The notes beneath the pieces are model-generated. The model saw nothing but the letters and a program-made list of their open reading frames with translations, searched no databases and was not told the DNA's origin. Source: Gammaproteobacteria bacterium (GTDB lineage: Bacteria > Pseudomonadota > Gammaproteobacteria > Steroidobacterales > Steroidobacteraceae). Taken from it: a DNA stretch of 38,834 bases. The DNA lies in assembly GCA_003132025.1 (NCBI GenBank), contig PKWJ01000039.1, forward strand, positions 1 to 38,834. Direction: 5' to 3'. This document shows positions 1 through 8,211 of the stretch, piece by piece (position 1 is the first letter of the stretch; the number at the start of each line of letters is the position of its first letter). Position numbers and translations under genes: made by a program.

Positions 1-1028
1 GGCAGCGCGGCCGGAGTCGCTGCGCGTACCGCCTCGGCGAGCTTGTCCAGTGGCAGGTAGATCATGCTGCCGCTGCCAGTCTTGGCGTCGATCACGATCT
101 TGTGCGAGCGCGACAGGATGGTCTGCATGGTATCGATATAGAGACGGCTGCGCGTCGCGTCGGGCGCCTGCGCGTAAGCTGCGGCCAGCTGCGTAAAGCG
201 CTCGGCTTCCCCGTCCGCATTTGCCACCGTCTGCGCCGCGTACACCTGCGCGTCCGCCAGCTGCCGCTGCGCGGCGGCTTGCGCCTTCGGCACGATGTCA
301 TTGGCATAAGCCTGGGCGTCAGCGATGGTTCGCTGGCGATCCTCCGCCGCCTTCTCCGCATCACGCTGGGCCGCCAGAGCGGCGTCGGGCAGCTGCACAT
401 CGGTCAGATTGACGCCGGTCACCGTCACGCCGGTGCGATAGGCGTCCATGGCCTGTTGTATGCGTCCGCGCGCATCGCTGGTGACACGGCCGCGCGCCTC
501 GCCGCTCAGCAGTGCCGGCAGCTCGTACTGCGCCACCAGTTCGCGCACCTGCGTCTCGCCGCTTCGCCCCAGGGTCAACTGCGGGTCGCGCACCTGATAC
601 AGGTACTGCACCGGATCGTTGATTCGATACTGCAGCGACCAGCTGATCTGGATCAGGCTCTGGTCGGCCGTCAACATCAGGGCCTTGGACTCCAGCGACT
701 GAATGCTGCCGACGTTGACTTTCTGCATGGTCTCGAGCGGCCATGGCCAGTGCCAGCCGTGACCTGGTTGCTCGATTGCAAGCATGCGGCCGAAGCGCTG
801 CACCACGCCGCGCTCGGACTCATCGATCTGGTAGTAGCCGCTGGCCAGCCAGACCGCTGCGGCGAGCAGCAGCAACGCCAGGGCCGCGGTGCCGCGGCCG
901 CTGCCCGGCCGCCACAGGCGCTGCATCCGCTGTTGCCAGCGCCGCAGCATCTCATCCAGCGATGAATCCTCCGGAGCGCCGCGCGGCGGCGGGCGCGGCT
1001 TGTCTTCGCTGGGCTGGTTCCAGGCCAT
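1..1028 (-). CDS. hflK: HflK, membrane protease modulator (3' end cut by window edge)
   Basis: HflK is an SPFH-family inner-membrane protein that, with HflC, forms a large periplasmic complex around the FtsH protease and tunes its activity. About 342 codons are visible and the frame is open at the left edge, so the C-terminus (E. coli HflK is about 419 residues) and probably hflC lie outside. The start ATG is at 1028, 7 bases after the hflX stop. The N-terminus (about 1-45) is hydrophilic and proline-rich, one membrane helix spans about residues 47-65, and an SPFH domain follows (YYQIDESERGVVQRFG, then the GHGWHWPWP segment). An Ala/Gln/Glu-rich helical region comes after it. The order hfq-hflX-hflK matches the E. 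coli operon. Identity is secure; the segment where the family usually has a basic, conserved helix looks somewhat divergent (ETQVRELVAQYELPALLSGE). Confidence 0.93.
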   Translation of the reverse strand, partial: MAWNQPSEDKPRPPPRGAPEDSSLDEMLRRWQQRMQRLWRPGSGRGTAALALLLLAAAVWLASGYYQIDESERGVVQRFGRMLAIEQPGHGWHWPWPLETMQKVNVGSIQSLESKALMLTADQSLIQISWSLQYRINDPVQYLYQVRDPQLTLGRSGETQVRELVAQYELPALLSGEARGRVTSDARGRIQQAMDAYRTGVTVTGVNLTDVQLPDAALAAQRDAEKAAEDRQRTIADAQAYANDIVPKAQAAAQRQLADAQVYAAQTVANADGEAERFTQLAAAYAQAPDATRSRLYIDTMQTILSRSHKIVIDAKTGSGSMIYLPLDKLAEAVRAATPAAL

Positions 1029-1035
1029 GGGGCGC

Positions 1036-2400
1036 TCAGCACTCCACGATTGCGGCTTGCGGCTCTGCGACCGGTTCCAGGTACGGCGCAGGCAGGGGAT
1101 GCGCCGGCGACGCCGGGGGCGGCTGCGCTTGCAGCAACTGCACGCCGGGCTGGGCCGCCCAGGCCGCCAGTTCTGCCGCCGGCAATTCCACCAGCAGTTC
1201 AATCGCGCCGTCCTCCAGCGCACGCTCCTCGCGCACCACGCCGGCCGCGTACAGGCGCGCGCGCATCGCGCCGCCGCCCGGCGGCAGATGCATCCACAGT
1301 CGGCTCACGTTCAGATCGAGTCGCTCGGCGATGGCTTCGCGCAGCAGCGTCAGGCCCAGCTGCGCCGATGCACTGATCCACACCGCGCCCGGCCGCCCAT
1401 CCGCAGCGCGCTCGAGTTTCGGTACCAGCTGCAGCCGATCGATCTTGTTATAGACGCGCAGTTGCGGAATCGCGCCGGCGCCAATCTCGTTGAGCACGCT
1501 GTCGACCTGATGAATGTGCTCATCGCGTCGCGGGTCGCTGGCATCCACTACGTGCAGCAGCAGATGCGCTTCGCGCGCCTCCTGCAGGGTCGACTGGAAT
1601 GCGGCCACCAGTTCGTGCGGCAACTCGCGGATGAAGCCCACGGTGTCGGCCAGTACCACCGGTGCGCCACCCGGCAGACTCAGGCGGCGCACGGTCGGAT
1701 CCAGCGTGGCGAACAGCTGGTCCGCGATGTAGACCTCGCTGCCGGTCAGCGCATTGAACAGCGTCGATTTACCGGCGTTGGTGTAGCCGACCAACGCCAC
1801 CGACGGCACCGGGATCTGCGCACGCGCACTGCGTCCGGTGTCGCGTTGCCGCTTGAGACGCTCGAGGCGCTGCGTGACCGAGCGCATGCGGGCGCTGAGC
1901 AGACGCCGGTCGGTCTCCAGCTGTGTCTCCCCGGGTCCGCCGCGCATGCCGATGCCGCCCTTCTGGCGCTCGAGATGGGTCCAGCCGCGCACCAGGCGAC
2001 TGGACTGGTGCTTCAACTGCGCCAGCTCGACTTCGAGTTTGCCCTCGAAGCTGCGCGCCCGGCGCGCGAAGATATCCAGGATCAGGCCGCTGCGGTCGAG
2101 CACGCGCACACCGCTCAGGCGCTCGAGGTTACGCTGCTGGCTCGGCGACAACGGGTGATCGAACAGAATGAGTTCGGCATTCTCGGCGCGCGCGGCGCTG
2201 GCAATCTCCTGCGCCTTGCCGCTGCCCACGAAGTAACGTGAGTCCGGCCGCTCACGCCGGCCGGTGATGGTGGCTACCGGATACGCGCCCGCCGACCGCG
2301 CCAGCTGCTGGAACTCTTCGAGATCCTCGCGCTTGACCGGCGTGCCAAGCCCGAGGCGCACGAGTACGGCGCGCTCACCGGCGCGCGGTCGTTCGAACAT
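1036..2400 (-). CDS. hflX: HflX, ribosome-associated GTPase
   Basis: HflX is a GTPase of the TRAFAC/OBG-HflX group that binds the 50S subunit and splits stalled or heat-damaged ribosomes. The 454-residue product has the N-terminal HflX subdomain (VGSGKAQEI near residue 58, DHPLSPSQQRNLE near 81), a coiled-coil linker with the family motif GGIGMRGGPGETQLE near 148-162, and the G domain: G1 GYTNAGKST (205-213), G2 region ATLDPT (231-236), G3 DTVGF (252-256) and G4 NKID (318-321). The start is ATG at 2400, 21 bases after the hfq stop. A proline- and alanine-rich C-terminal tail follows the G domain. Its place between hfq and hflK is the standard one. Confidence 0.97.
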   Translation of the reverse strand: MFERPRAGERAVLVRLGLGTPVKREDLEEFQQLARSAGAYPVATITGRRERPDSRYFVGSGKAQEIASAARAENAELILFDHPLSPSQQRNLERLSGVRVLDRSGLILDIFARRARSFEGKLEVELAQLKHQSSRLVRGWTHLERQKGGIGMRGGPGETQLETDRRLLSARMRSVTQRLERLKRQRDTGRSARAQIPVPSVALVGYTNAGKSTLFNALTGSEVYIADQLFATLDPTVRRLSLPGGAPVVLADTVGFIRELPHELVAAFQSTLQEAREAHLLLHVVDASDPRRDEHIHQVDSVLNEIGAGAIPQLRVYNKIDRLQLVPKLERAADGRPGAVWISASAQLGLTLLREAIAERLDLNVSRLWMHLPPGGGAMRARLYAAGVVREERALEDGAIELLVELPAAELAAWAAQPGVQLLQAQPPPASPAHPLPAPYLEPVAEPQAAIVEC

Positions 2401-2421
2401 GCCTGTGTCCGCTACAGCGCA

Positions 2422-2714
<293 letters not shown>

Positions 2715-2789
2715 GGTCGGTCTGCGAATTGGGATATGCGTCAGAGTGCTCGATCTGACAAATCCGTAGGAAGGAAACACATTCCCGCG

Positions 2790-2818
2790 ATTCTATCACC
2801 GCGCCCTCAGTCGGTCAT
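2790..2818 (-). promoter_or_regulatory. Probable hfq promoter
   Basis: On the minus strand a -35-like ATGACC (2813-2818) and a -10-like TAGAAT (2790-2795) are separated by 17 bases. The -35 overlaps the miaA stop codon. Transcription would start near 2783 and give an hfq leader of about 110 bases. The gap between miaA and hfq (141 bases) is the largest in this gene string, which fits an internal promoter; E. coli hfq also has its own promoters besides the upstream ones. Confidence 0.5.
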
Positions 2819-3780
2819 GCGCGAGCGGCCGCCTGTATGCTGCGCGCGACAATTGCCGCAAGTCCTACAGCGTGCGCCGGCAGTACCGTCATGCCCTGCT
2901 CGCGCCGCAACCAAGTCAGTTGACGCTTGGCCAGCTGCGCGGTGGCGATATTCGCCCGTTGCACCGCCTGCGCGAGGCTGCAGTCGCCGGCGCAGAACTG
3001 CCACAGCTGGCGGTAACCCACGGCGCGCACCGAAGAGTGGCGCTCGGTCAGATCACCGCGCGCATACAGCGCACCTACTTCATCCACCAGCCCGGCGGTA
3101 AGCATCGCCGTGAAGCGCGCAGCCAGCTGCCGGCGCCAGTCGACGCGCGAGGTCGGCAACAGCGCGTAGCGTAACCAGCGGAATTCCTCGCGCGCGCCGT
3201 GCGTGCCGCGTTGCCATTGCGAAATCGGCACACCGGTGAGCCGATGCACCTCGAGCGCGCGCTGGATGCGCTGCGCGTCGGTGCGGGCGATGCGCGCCGC
3301 CGCTGCCGCATCGACCCGCTCGAGCTCAGCATGCAGCGCCGGCCAGCCGGCACTCGCGGCCTGCGCATCGATTTCACGCCGCACGGCTTCCGAGGCGGGC
3401 GGCATCGGCGCCAGACCCTGATCCAGCGCCCGCAGATACAGCATGGTGCCCCCGACCAGCAGCGGCAATCGACCGCGCTGCAGGATGGCCGCAATCGCAC
3501 TGCGTGCGTCGCGTACGAATTCACCAGCCGAGTAGCTGTCGGCCGGGTCGCGGATGTCGATCAGGTGATGTGGCACGCTGGCGCGCGCCGCGCCGCCGGG
3601 TTTGGCAGTGCCGATGTCCATGCCGCGATACACCTGCACCGAATCGACGCTGACGATCTCCACCGGCAGCGTGGCGGCAAGATGATCGCTCACCTCCAGC
3701 GCCAGATCGCTCTTGCCGCTGCCGGTCGGCCCGGTGATTACCAGCAGCAGCGGCGGCGGCGGCGCCGCGCCCTCGCCCAC
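2815..3780 (-). CDS. miaA: MiaA, tRNA dimethylallyltransferase
   Basis: MiaA transfers a dimethylallyl group from DMAPP to A37 of tRNAs that read UNN codons, the first step of ms2i6A synthesis. The P-loop GPTGSGKS sits at residues 17-24 and is followed by the family motif DSVQVYRGMDIGTAKP (about 46-61), VGGTMLYLRAL and the RIQRALEVHRLTG region. The GTG at 3780 is chosen as start: it lies 2 bases after the mutL stop, gives 321 residues (E. coli MiaA has 316) and places the P-loop where the family has it. A longer reading from GTG 3858 would overlap mutL by about 75 bases with low-complexity N-terminal residues. The gene is probably translated in coupling with mutL. Confidence 0.95.
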   Translation of the reverse strand: MGEGAAPPPPLLLVITGPTGSGKSDLALEVSDHLAATLPVEIVSVDSVQVYRGMDIGTAKPGGAARASVPHHLIDIRDPADSYSAGEFVRDARSAIAAILQRGRLPLLVGGTMLYLRALDQGLAPMPPASEAVRREIDAQAASAGWPALHAELERVDAAAAARIARTDAQRIQRALEVHRLTGVPISQWQRGTHGAREEFRWLRYALLPTSRVDWRRQLAARFTAMLTAGLVDEVGALYARGDLTERHSSVRAVGYRQLWQFCAGDCSLAQAVQRANIATAQLAKRQLTWLRREQGMTVLPAHAVGLAAIVARSIQAAARA

Positions 3781-3782
3781 GT

Positions 3783-5570
3783 TCAGCGTCCCCGCAGAAA
3801 CAGCTGATCGATTTCGCGCAGCGACATTCGCATCCAGGTCGGTCGGCCATGATTGCACTGGCTGGCGCGCTCGGTCTGTTCCATCTGGCGCAGCAGCGCA
3901 TCCATCTCCCCGAGCGTCAGGGCGCGTTGGCCGCGGATCGCCGCGCGGCAGGCCATGCTGCCAAGGATGCGGTGCGCGGCGCCGTCCAGATGATGTGTGC
4001 CCGCCTCCCCGGTCAGCTCGCGTCCCAGTTGTGCCACCAGAGCCGCGACATCGGTGCGCGCCAGCAGCGCCGGCACGCGCCGCACCGCGAGCCGCTCCGG
4101 TCCGAGCCGTTCAATCTCGAACCCCACGCGTTCGAACTCCACGCCCTCCGCCAGCAGCGCATCGATCTCGTGTTCGCCGGCCGCGACGCTCAGCGGCTCG
4201 AGCAGCAGTTGCGAGGCCGGTGTGCCGGCCTGGTACAGCGACTTCAATTGCTCGTAGATCACGCGCTCGTGCGCGGCATGAGTGTCCACCACGATCAGGC
4301 CGTCGCGGCTCTGCGCCAGAATGTACAGACCGTGCAACTGTGCCACGGCGACGCCAAGCGGCCGCTCGTCCTCGGTTGGCTCCCCGGCCGCCAGCGCCCG
4401 TGCGGCCGCAAAGCTGCTGCGCGCGTAGGCGTAGTCGGGTCTCGGGTCCTGCAGCGTGTCGAAGCGCGGCGCAGCGCCGGCGTCAGCCAACGGGGCGTCG
4501 AAACGCAGCGCCGCGCTGACCGGAGCGAGCGTTGCCACGCCGTCGCCGGCCGACCCGGCAAGCGCTGCGGTCGGCGAGGTAGCCGCAAGCGCGCGCTCGA
4601 CGCTGCGAAACACACCGTCATGCACCGCGCGGCTATCGCGAAATCGCAGCTCGAGCTTGGTCGGATGGGCGTTGACGTCCACCTGGCGCGGATCGAGCGT
4701 CAGGTACAGCAGATAGCTCGGATGACGGCCGTGATAAAGCACGTCGCGGTAGCCCAGGCGCACCGCGTTGCCCAGCACCCGGTCGCGCACCGCGCGCGAG
4801 TTCACGAACCAGAATTGCAGATCGGCCTGGGCCCGCGCCGCGGTCGGCAGTCCGAGCCAGCCGGTCAGGCGCAATGGTCCGGCGACCTCATCGATGGCGA
4901 GCGCATGGCTGCGGAATTCCGCGCCGAGGATGCGATCGATGCGCCGTTCGAACGCCAGGTGTTCATCCGCGGCCGGCAGATCCAGGATCTCGCGTCCATT
5001 GTGCCGCAGGCGAAAAGCCACGCCAGGTTCCGACAACGCCAGGCGCTCGACCTGGCGCAGGATGTGACCAAACTCGGTGCTCTCGCTGCGTACGAACCGG
5101 CGCCGCGCCGGCACGTTATAAAACAGGTCCCGCACCTCGACGCTGGTGCCCACCGGGTGCGCCGCCGGCGCCACGGCGCTGCGCACGCCGCCCTCGACCG
5201 ACAGTCCATTGCCCTGCTCGTGTTCACGGCTGCGCGACGCCAGTCGCAGCCGGGCCACGGAACCGATCGACGGCAGGGCCTCGCCGCGAAAGCCGAAACT
5301 CGCGATACCTTCCAGGTCATCGAGCGTCGCGATCTTGCTGGTGGCATGGCGCTCAACGGCGAGCGCAAGATCGGCCCCATCCAGGCCGCAGCCGTCGTCA
5401 CGCACCCGGATCAGCCGCAGGCCGGCGCGTTCGATCTCGATCTCGATGCGGCGGGCACCGGCATCGAACGCATTCTCGATCAGTTCCTTGACCACCGAGG
5501 CGGGTCGCTCGATGACCTCGCCGGCGGCGATCTGATCGATCAGGTTGGGGGAGAGAACGCGTATCGGCAT
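3783..5570 (-). CDS. mutL: MutL, DNA mismatch repair protein with endonuclease motif
   Basis: MutL links mismatch recognition by MutS to strand incision. The 595-residue product has the GHKL ATPase domain with E29 and N33 (KELIENAFDAGA), DDGCG (58-62), the ATSKI motif near 76-80 and GFRGEAL (93-99). An Ala/Pro/Asp-rich linker (about 330-400) leads to the C-terminal dimerization domain. That domain has DTHAAHERVIYE (429-440), matching the metal-binding DxHA(x)2E(x)4E nuclease motif, plus ACRAAIR (540-546) and CNHGRP (572-577). Those motifs mark MutL proteins with intrinsic nicking activity, in contrast to E. coli MutL, which relies on MutH. The start is ATG 5570 (MPIRVLSPNLIDQIAAGEV, the family's usual beginning); an upstream extension to 5606 is not supported. 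Confidence 0.97.
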   Translation of the reverse strand: MPIRVLSPNLIDQIAAGEVIERPASVVKELIENAFDAGARRIEIEIERAGLRLIRVRDDGCGLDGADLALAVERHATSKIATLDDLEGIASFGFRGEALPSIGSVARLRLASRSREHEQGNGLSVEGGVRSAVAPAAHPVGTSVEVRDLFYNVPARRRFVRSESTEFGHILRQVERLALSEPGVAFRLRHNGREILDLPAADEHLAFERRIDRILGAEFRSHALAIDEVAGPLRLTGWLGLPTAARAQADLQFWFVNSRAVRDRVLGNAVRLGYRDVLYHGRHPSYLLYLTLDPRQVDVNAHPTKLELRFRDSRAVHDGVFRSVERALAATSPTAALAGSAGDGVATLAPVSAALRFDAPLADAGAAPRFDTLQDPRPDYAYARSSFAAARALAAGEPTEDERPLGVAVAQLHGLYILAQSRDGLIVVDTHAAHERVIYEQLKSLYQAGTPASQLLLEPLSVAAGEHEIDALLAEGVEFERVGFEIERLGPERLAVRRVPALLARTDVAALVAQLGRELTGEAGTHHLDGAAHRILGSMACRAAIRGQRALTLGEMDALLRQMEQTERASQCNHGRPTWMRMSLREIDQLFLRGR

Positions 5571-5613
5571 GCGCTGAACAACCCCGGCGGGTACCCACGG
5601 CTGCAAACCGCCG

Positions 5614-5627
5614 CAGTGTACACACTG
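5614..5627. repeat. Inverted repeat in front of mutL
   Basis: The gap between the cytochrome b561 stop and the mutL start (60 bases) holds CAGTGT-AC-ACACTG, a perfect inverted repeat with 6-base arms and a 2-base centre. It has the size and symmetry of a repressor site, but no regulator can be named and a chance occurrence cannot be excluded. Confidence 0.35.
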
Positions 5628-5630
5628 GCG

Positions 5631-6218
5631 CTAGTGCGGGCGCACGCTCCCTAGTCCCATGCGCGCGAGCTCCGCCTGGCGGTCGATCCACTGGTGCTTG
5701 AGCGCGCCGCCGACGTGCAGCAGCAGCAGGCCGAACATGACCCATCCGCCCACCGTATGCACTTCGACCAACCGGTCGTGCATGGCCTTCTGAAACGGAT
5801 CCTGCCAGCGCGAGATGAAGCCGATGGGCGGCCACTGCAGCGGCCCCAGCAGCGCAATTCCGTGCCCGGGCCGCGGCGGGTGGGCCGAGAGAATCGACCA
5901 GCCGATCAACGGCATCGCCAGCATCATGCCGTACAGGGTGTAGTGCACCAGATGCGCCAGCGCCCGCTCCCAGGCCGACATGTCCGCGGGAAATGGCGGC
6001 GGCCGATGCGTCACGCGCCATAGCACCCGAAGCAGCGACAGCGCCAGCACCAGGAACCCGGCACTGGCATGCGTACGCACCAGCAGGAATCGGGTAGCGG
6101 GCGCAAAGCCTTCCATGATGGAGCCCAGGACCAGATTGAAAATAATCAAGGCCGCGATCGACCAGTGCAACGCGATCGCGACCGAGCTGTAGCGGGTGCG
6201 CCCGCCGGCGCTTTGCAT
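5631..6218 (-). CDS. Cytochrome b561 family protein
   Basis: This is a four-helix diheme membrane cytochrome of the bacterial b561 (CybB) family, which moves electrons between the quinone pool and other carriers and in some members oxidizes superoxide. The 195-residue protein shows four hydrophobic stretches (about 12-34, 48-66, 90-110, 155-172). Candidate heme ligands are H18 (IALHWS), H50 (VRTHAS), H154 (VEVHTVGG) and H168 (LLHVGG), a pattern that fits the family. The start is ATG 6218, 26 bases after the amidase stop. Its position between the amidase and mutL genes is unusual: E. coli and its relatives have amiB and mutL adjacent. The physiological partner is unknown. Confidence 0.88.
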   Translation of the reverse strand: MQSAGGRTRYSSVAIALHWSIAALIIFNLVLGSIMEGFAPATRFLLVRTHASAGFLVLALSLLRVLWRVTHRPPPFPADMSAWERALAHLVHYTLYGMMLAMPLIGWSILSAHPPRPGHGIALLGPLQWPPIGFISRWQDPFQKAMHDRLVEVHTVGGWVMFGLLLLHVGGALKHQWIDRQAELARMGLGSVRPH

Positions 6219-6244
6219 GCGGTTACCGATCCGGCGCCGCGGGC

Positions 6245-7672
6245 TTAGAAGCCGGCGCGCGCCAGTTCGGCGCTGTCGTCCGCAGCCGCGCTGGGAGCGC
6301 GCGCGTACTGGCTGCCCTCGGGGGGGAATTTGCGGAAATAGCTGTCGATGCCACTGAAGATTGCTTCCGCCAGGCGCTGCTGCTCCGCGGGAGTGCGCAG
6401 CTTGCGCTCTTCATCGGGATTGGAGATGTACGCGGTCTCGACCAGTAGCGACGGCATGGCGGGCGACTTGAGCACCACGAATGCCGCCTGCTGCACTTCA
6501 CGTTTGCGCACCGCGCCGACCCGATCCAGCGCTCCCAGCACCCGGTCCGCCACCTCGACGCTCTGGCCCATGTTTGCATTTTGCTGCACGTCGAGCACGA
6601 CCGAGCGCACGTCCGGGCGTACATCGGCGAGCGCCAGGCCGCCCTTCAGGTCGGCTGCGTTTTCATGCTCCGCCAGCTGTCGCGCCGCTTCGCTCGAGGC
6701 ACCGCGTTCGGACAGGATGTAGACCGAGGCGCCGGATACCGAGCGATCGCGCACCGCGTCGGCGTGAATTGAGACAAACATGTTGGCGTTCGCGGCCTGC
6801 GCACGGACCATGCGATTGCGCAGATCAACGAAATAATCGCCATCGCGTGTCAGCACTGCGTGCATACCCGGCTCGCGGTCGATGCGTGCCGCCAGCGCCC
6901 GCGCAATCGCCAGCGTCACCACTTTTTCATGGGTGCCGGACGCGCCGGTGGCACCTGGATCGTCGCCGCCATGGCCGGCATCCACCGCGACGATGATGTC
7001 GTGCTCGCCATGGGGGGCGTGCGCTGCGCGCACGCTGCGCGCCGGAACCTTGGCCGTCGCCGGGGGTGCGAGCGTCGCCGTAGCCGTAGTCTTCGTGGGC
7101 GCAGGCAGCGCCGTGGGTGCAGCCGCCGCCGTCGCCGGGGCCGCGCCGACCGACGGGGCGTTAGCGCCGGCCTCAGTAGTTACCGGCGCCGCGGCAGCCA
7201 GCGCGATGCGCAAGCGGTAGCCCGCAGCGCTCGCCACAGGTTGCACCTGCGGCTGCATCGGCGCTCGCAGCTCCACTACCAGCCGGAGCACATGGGCGTC
7301 GCTGACGCCCGAACGCAACCCGGCCACGATGCCACGTTTGGGTGGCAGCGGCAGCTTGACCCGACGCCGGGTGTTGGGCAGATCGATGACCAGTCGGTCG
7401 GGATTTTCCAGGCGAAACACATGCTGCGCCACCGGCGTGGACAGCATCAGCGTCAGCACCGTTCCGCCCTGCGGGTCGGCACCCAGCGCTATCTGCTTCA
7501 ATTCCGCGCTCACGGCCCGGCCCGGCATACCCAGCATACCGAGCACCATCAACACCATGGCCATGAGGGCAGCGATGATGACGCTGCGTGTGGGATGCAG
7601 ACCCTGATCGTGATTCAAGCCGTCGTTCCTCGCGTCATTGCGCCGCGAACTGTATGCTGACTGCGAGTACAT
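6245..7672 (-). CDS. amiC: N-acetylmuramoyl-L-alanine amidase, AmiB/AmiC type
   Basis: This periplasmic zinc amidase cleaves the bond between N-acetylmuramic acid and the stem peptide during daughter-cell separation. Residues about 31-49 form the hydrophobic core of a signal peptide with a likely cleavage after AVSA (about 56). An AMIN domain (about 57-157) follows, then an Ala/Pro/Thr-rich linker (160-220) and the Amidase_3 domain (225-460) with zinc ligands H234 (DAGHGG), E249 (GTHEK) and H303 (SIHAD) and catalytic E412 (VETAYISN). No C-terminal LysM domain is seen. The ATG at 7672 has no visible ribosome-binding site; a TTG at 7618 preceded by GAGGA would give a shorter, more typical signal peptide and may be the true start. 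The equivalent E. coli gene in this order is amiB. Confidence 0.93.
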   Translation of the reverse strand: MYSQSAYSSRRNDARNDGLNHDQGLHPTRSVIIAALMAMVLMVLGMLGMPGRAVSAELKQIALGADPQGGTVLTLMLSTPVAQHVFRLENPDRLVIDLPNTRRRVKLPLPPKRGIVAGLRSGVSDAHVLRLVVELRAPMQPQVQPVASAAGYRLRIALAAAAPVTTEAGANAPSVGAAPATAAAAPTALPAPTKTTATATLAPPATAKVPARSVRAAHAPHGEHDIIVAVDAGHGGDDPGATGASGTHEKVVTLAIARALAARIDREPGMHAVLTRDGDYFVDLRNRMVRAQAANANMFVSIHADAVRDRSVSGASVYILSERGASSEAARQLAEHENAADLKGGLALADVRPDVRSVVLDVQQNANMGQSVEVADRVLGALDRVGAVRKREVQQAAFVVLKSPAMPSLLVETAYISNPDEERKLRTPAEQQRLAEAIFSGIDSYFRKFPPEGSQYARAPSAAADDSAELARAGF

Positions 7673-7710
7673 TTCAATATTAATTAGCGAGATACACGCT
7701 TAAGCTCAAC

Positions 7711-8211
7711 TCAGATCTGGTTTGGCAGCACGGCGCGCGTGTGCGTTAGCCAAGCTTCTCCGACGCTCGAGCGTGCCTCGACATGGGCATTTCGGCCGGC
7801 GCCACCCGGCGCGTCGCTCAGCTCCAGTCGCACTTCAAGGTCCGCAGGCGGCAGTGCGCCAGCCGCGCGCTCAGGCCATTCGATCAGCAGCAGCGTGTGC
7901 CCATTGAGGTAATCGCGCAGACCCAGTTGCTGCAATTCCTCGCTGCCGCGCAGGCGGTAGAGGTCGATATGCACCGCCTCGCCGGCACGCGCCGCATAGG
8001 TCTCGATCAGCGCGTAGCTCGGGCTGCGCACGATCTCCTCGACACCGAGTGTCTGCAACAGCGCGGCCGCCAGCGTGGTCTTGCCGGCGCCGAGTTCACC
8101 GGAAAGGTAAATCAGCCGCGGCCCGGCTTCGTCCCACGGACAGCCGCGCGCCAGCGCCGCCCCAAGATCCTCGGTCTGGCGCGCGCCCGGCAAGCGCCAG
8201 GTCGCCTTCAT
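7711..8211 (-). CDS. tsaE: TsaE, tRNA threonylcarbamoyladenosine biosynthesis ATPase
   Basis: TsaE is the P-loop ATPase that works with TsaB and TsaD to install t6A at position 37 of ANN-decoding tRNAs. The 166-residue protein has Walker A GELGAGKTT (38-46), a threonine/serine-rich switch region (RSPSYALIETY), the HIDLYRL motif (81-87) and EWPE (111-114), all typical of the family. The start ATG overlaps the nnr stop as ATGA, indicating translational coupling. The nnr-tsaE-amidase order is that of E. coli. Confidence 0.96.
   Translation of the reverse strand: MKATWRLPGARQTEDLGAALARGCPWDEAGPRLIYLSGELGAGKTTLAAALLQTLGVEEIVRSPSYALIETYAARAGEAVHIDLYRLRGSEELQQLGLRDYLNGHTLLLIEWPERAAGALPPADLEVRLELSDAPGGAGRNAHVEARSSVGEAWLTHTRAVLPNQI

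Noticed and set aside
3849-5654. Plus-strand open frame of about 600 codons opposite mutL
   Set aside because: Shadow of mutL, which has full ATPase and nuclease motifs on the minus strand.
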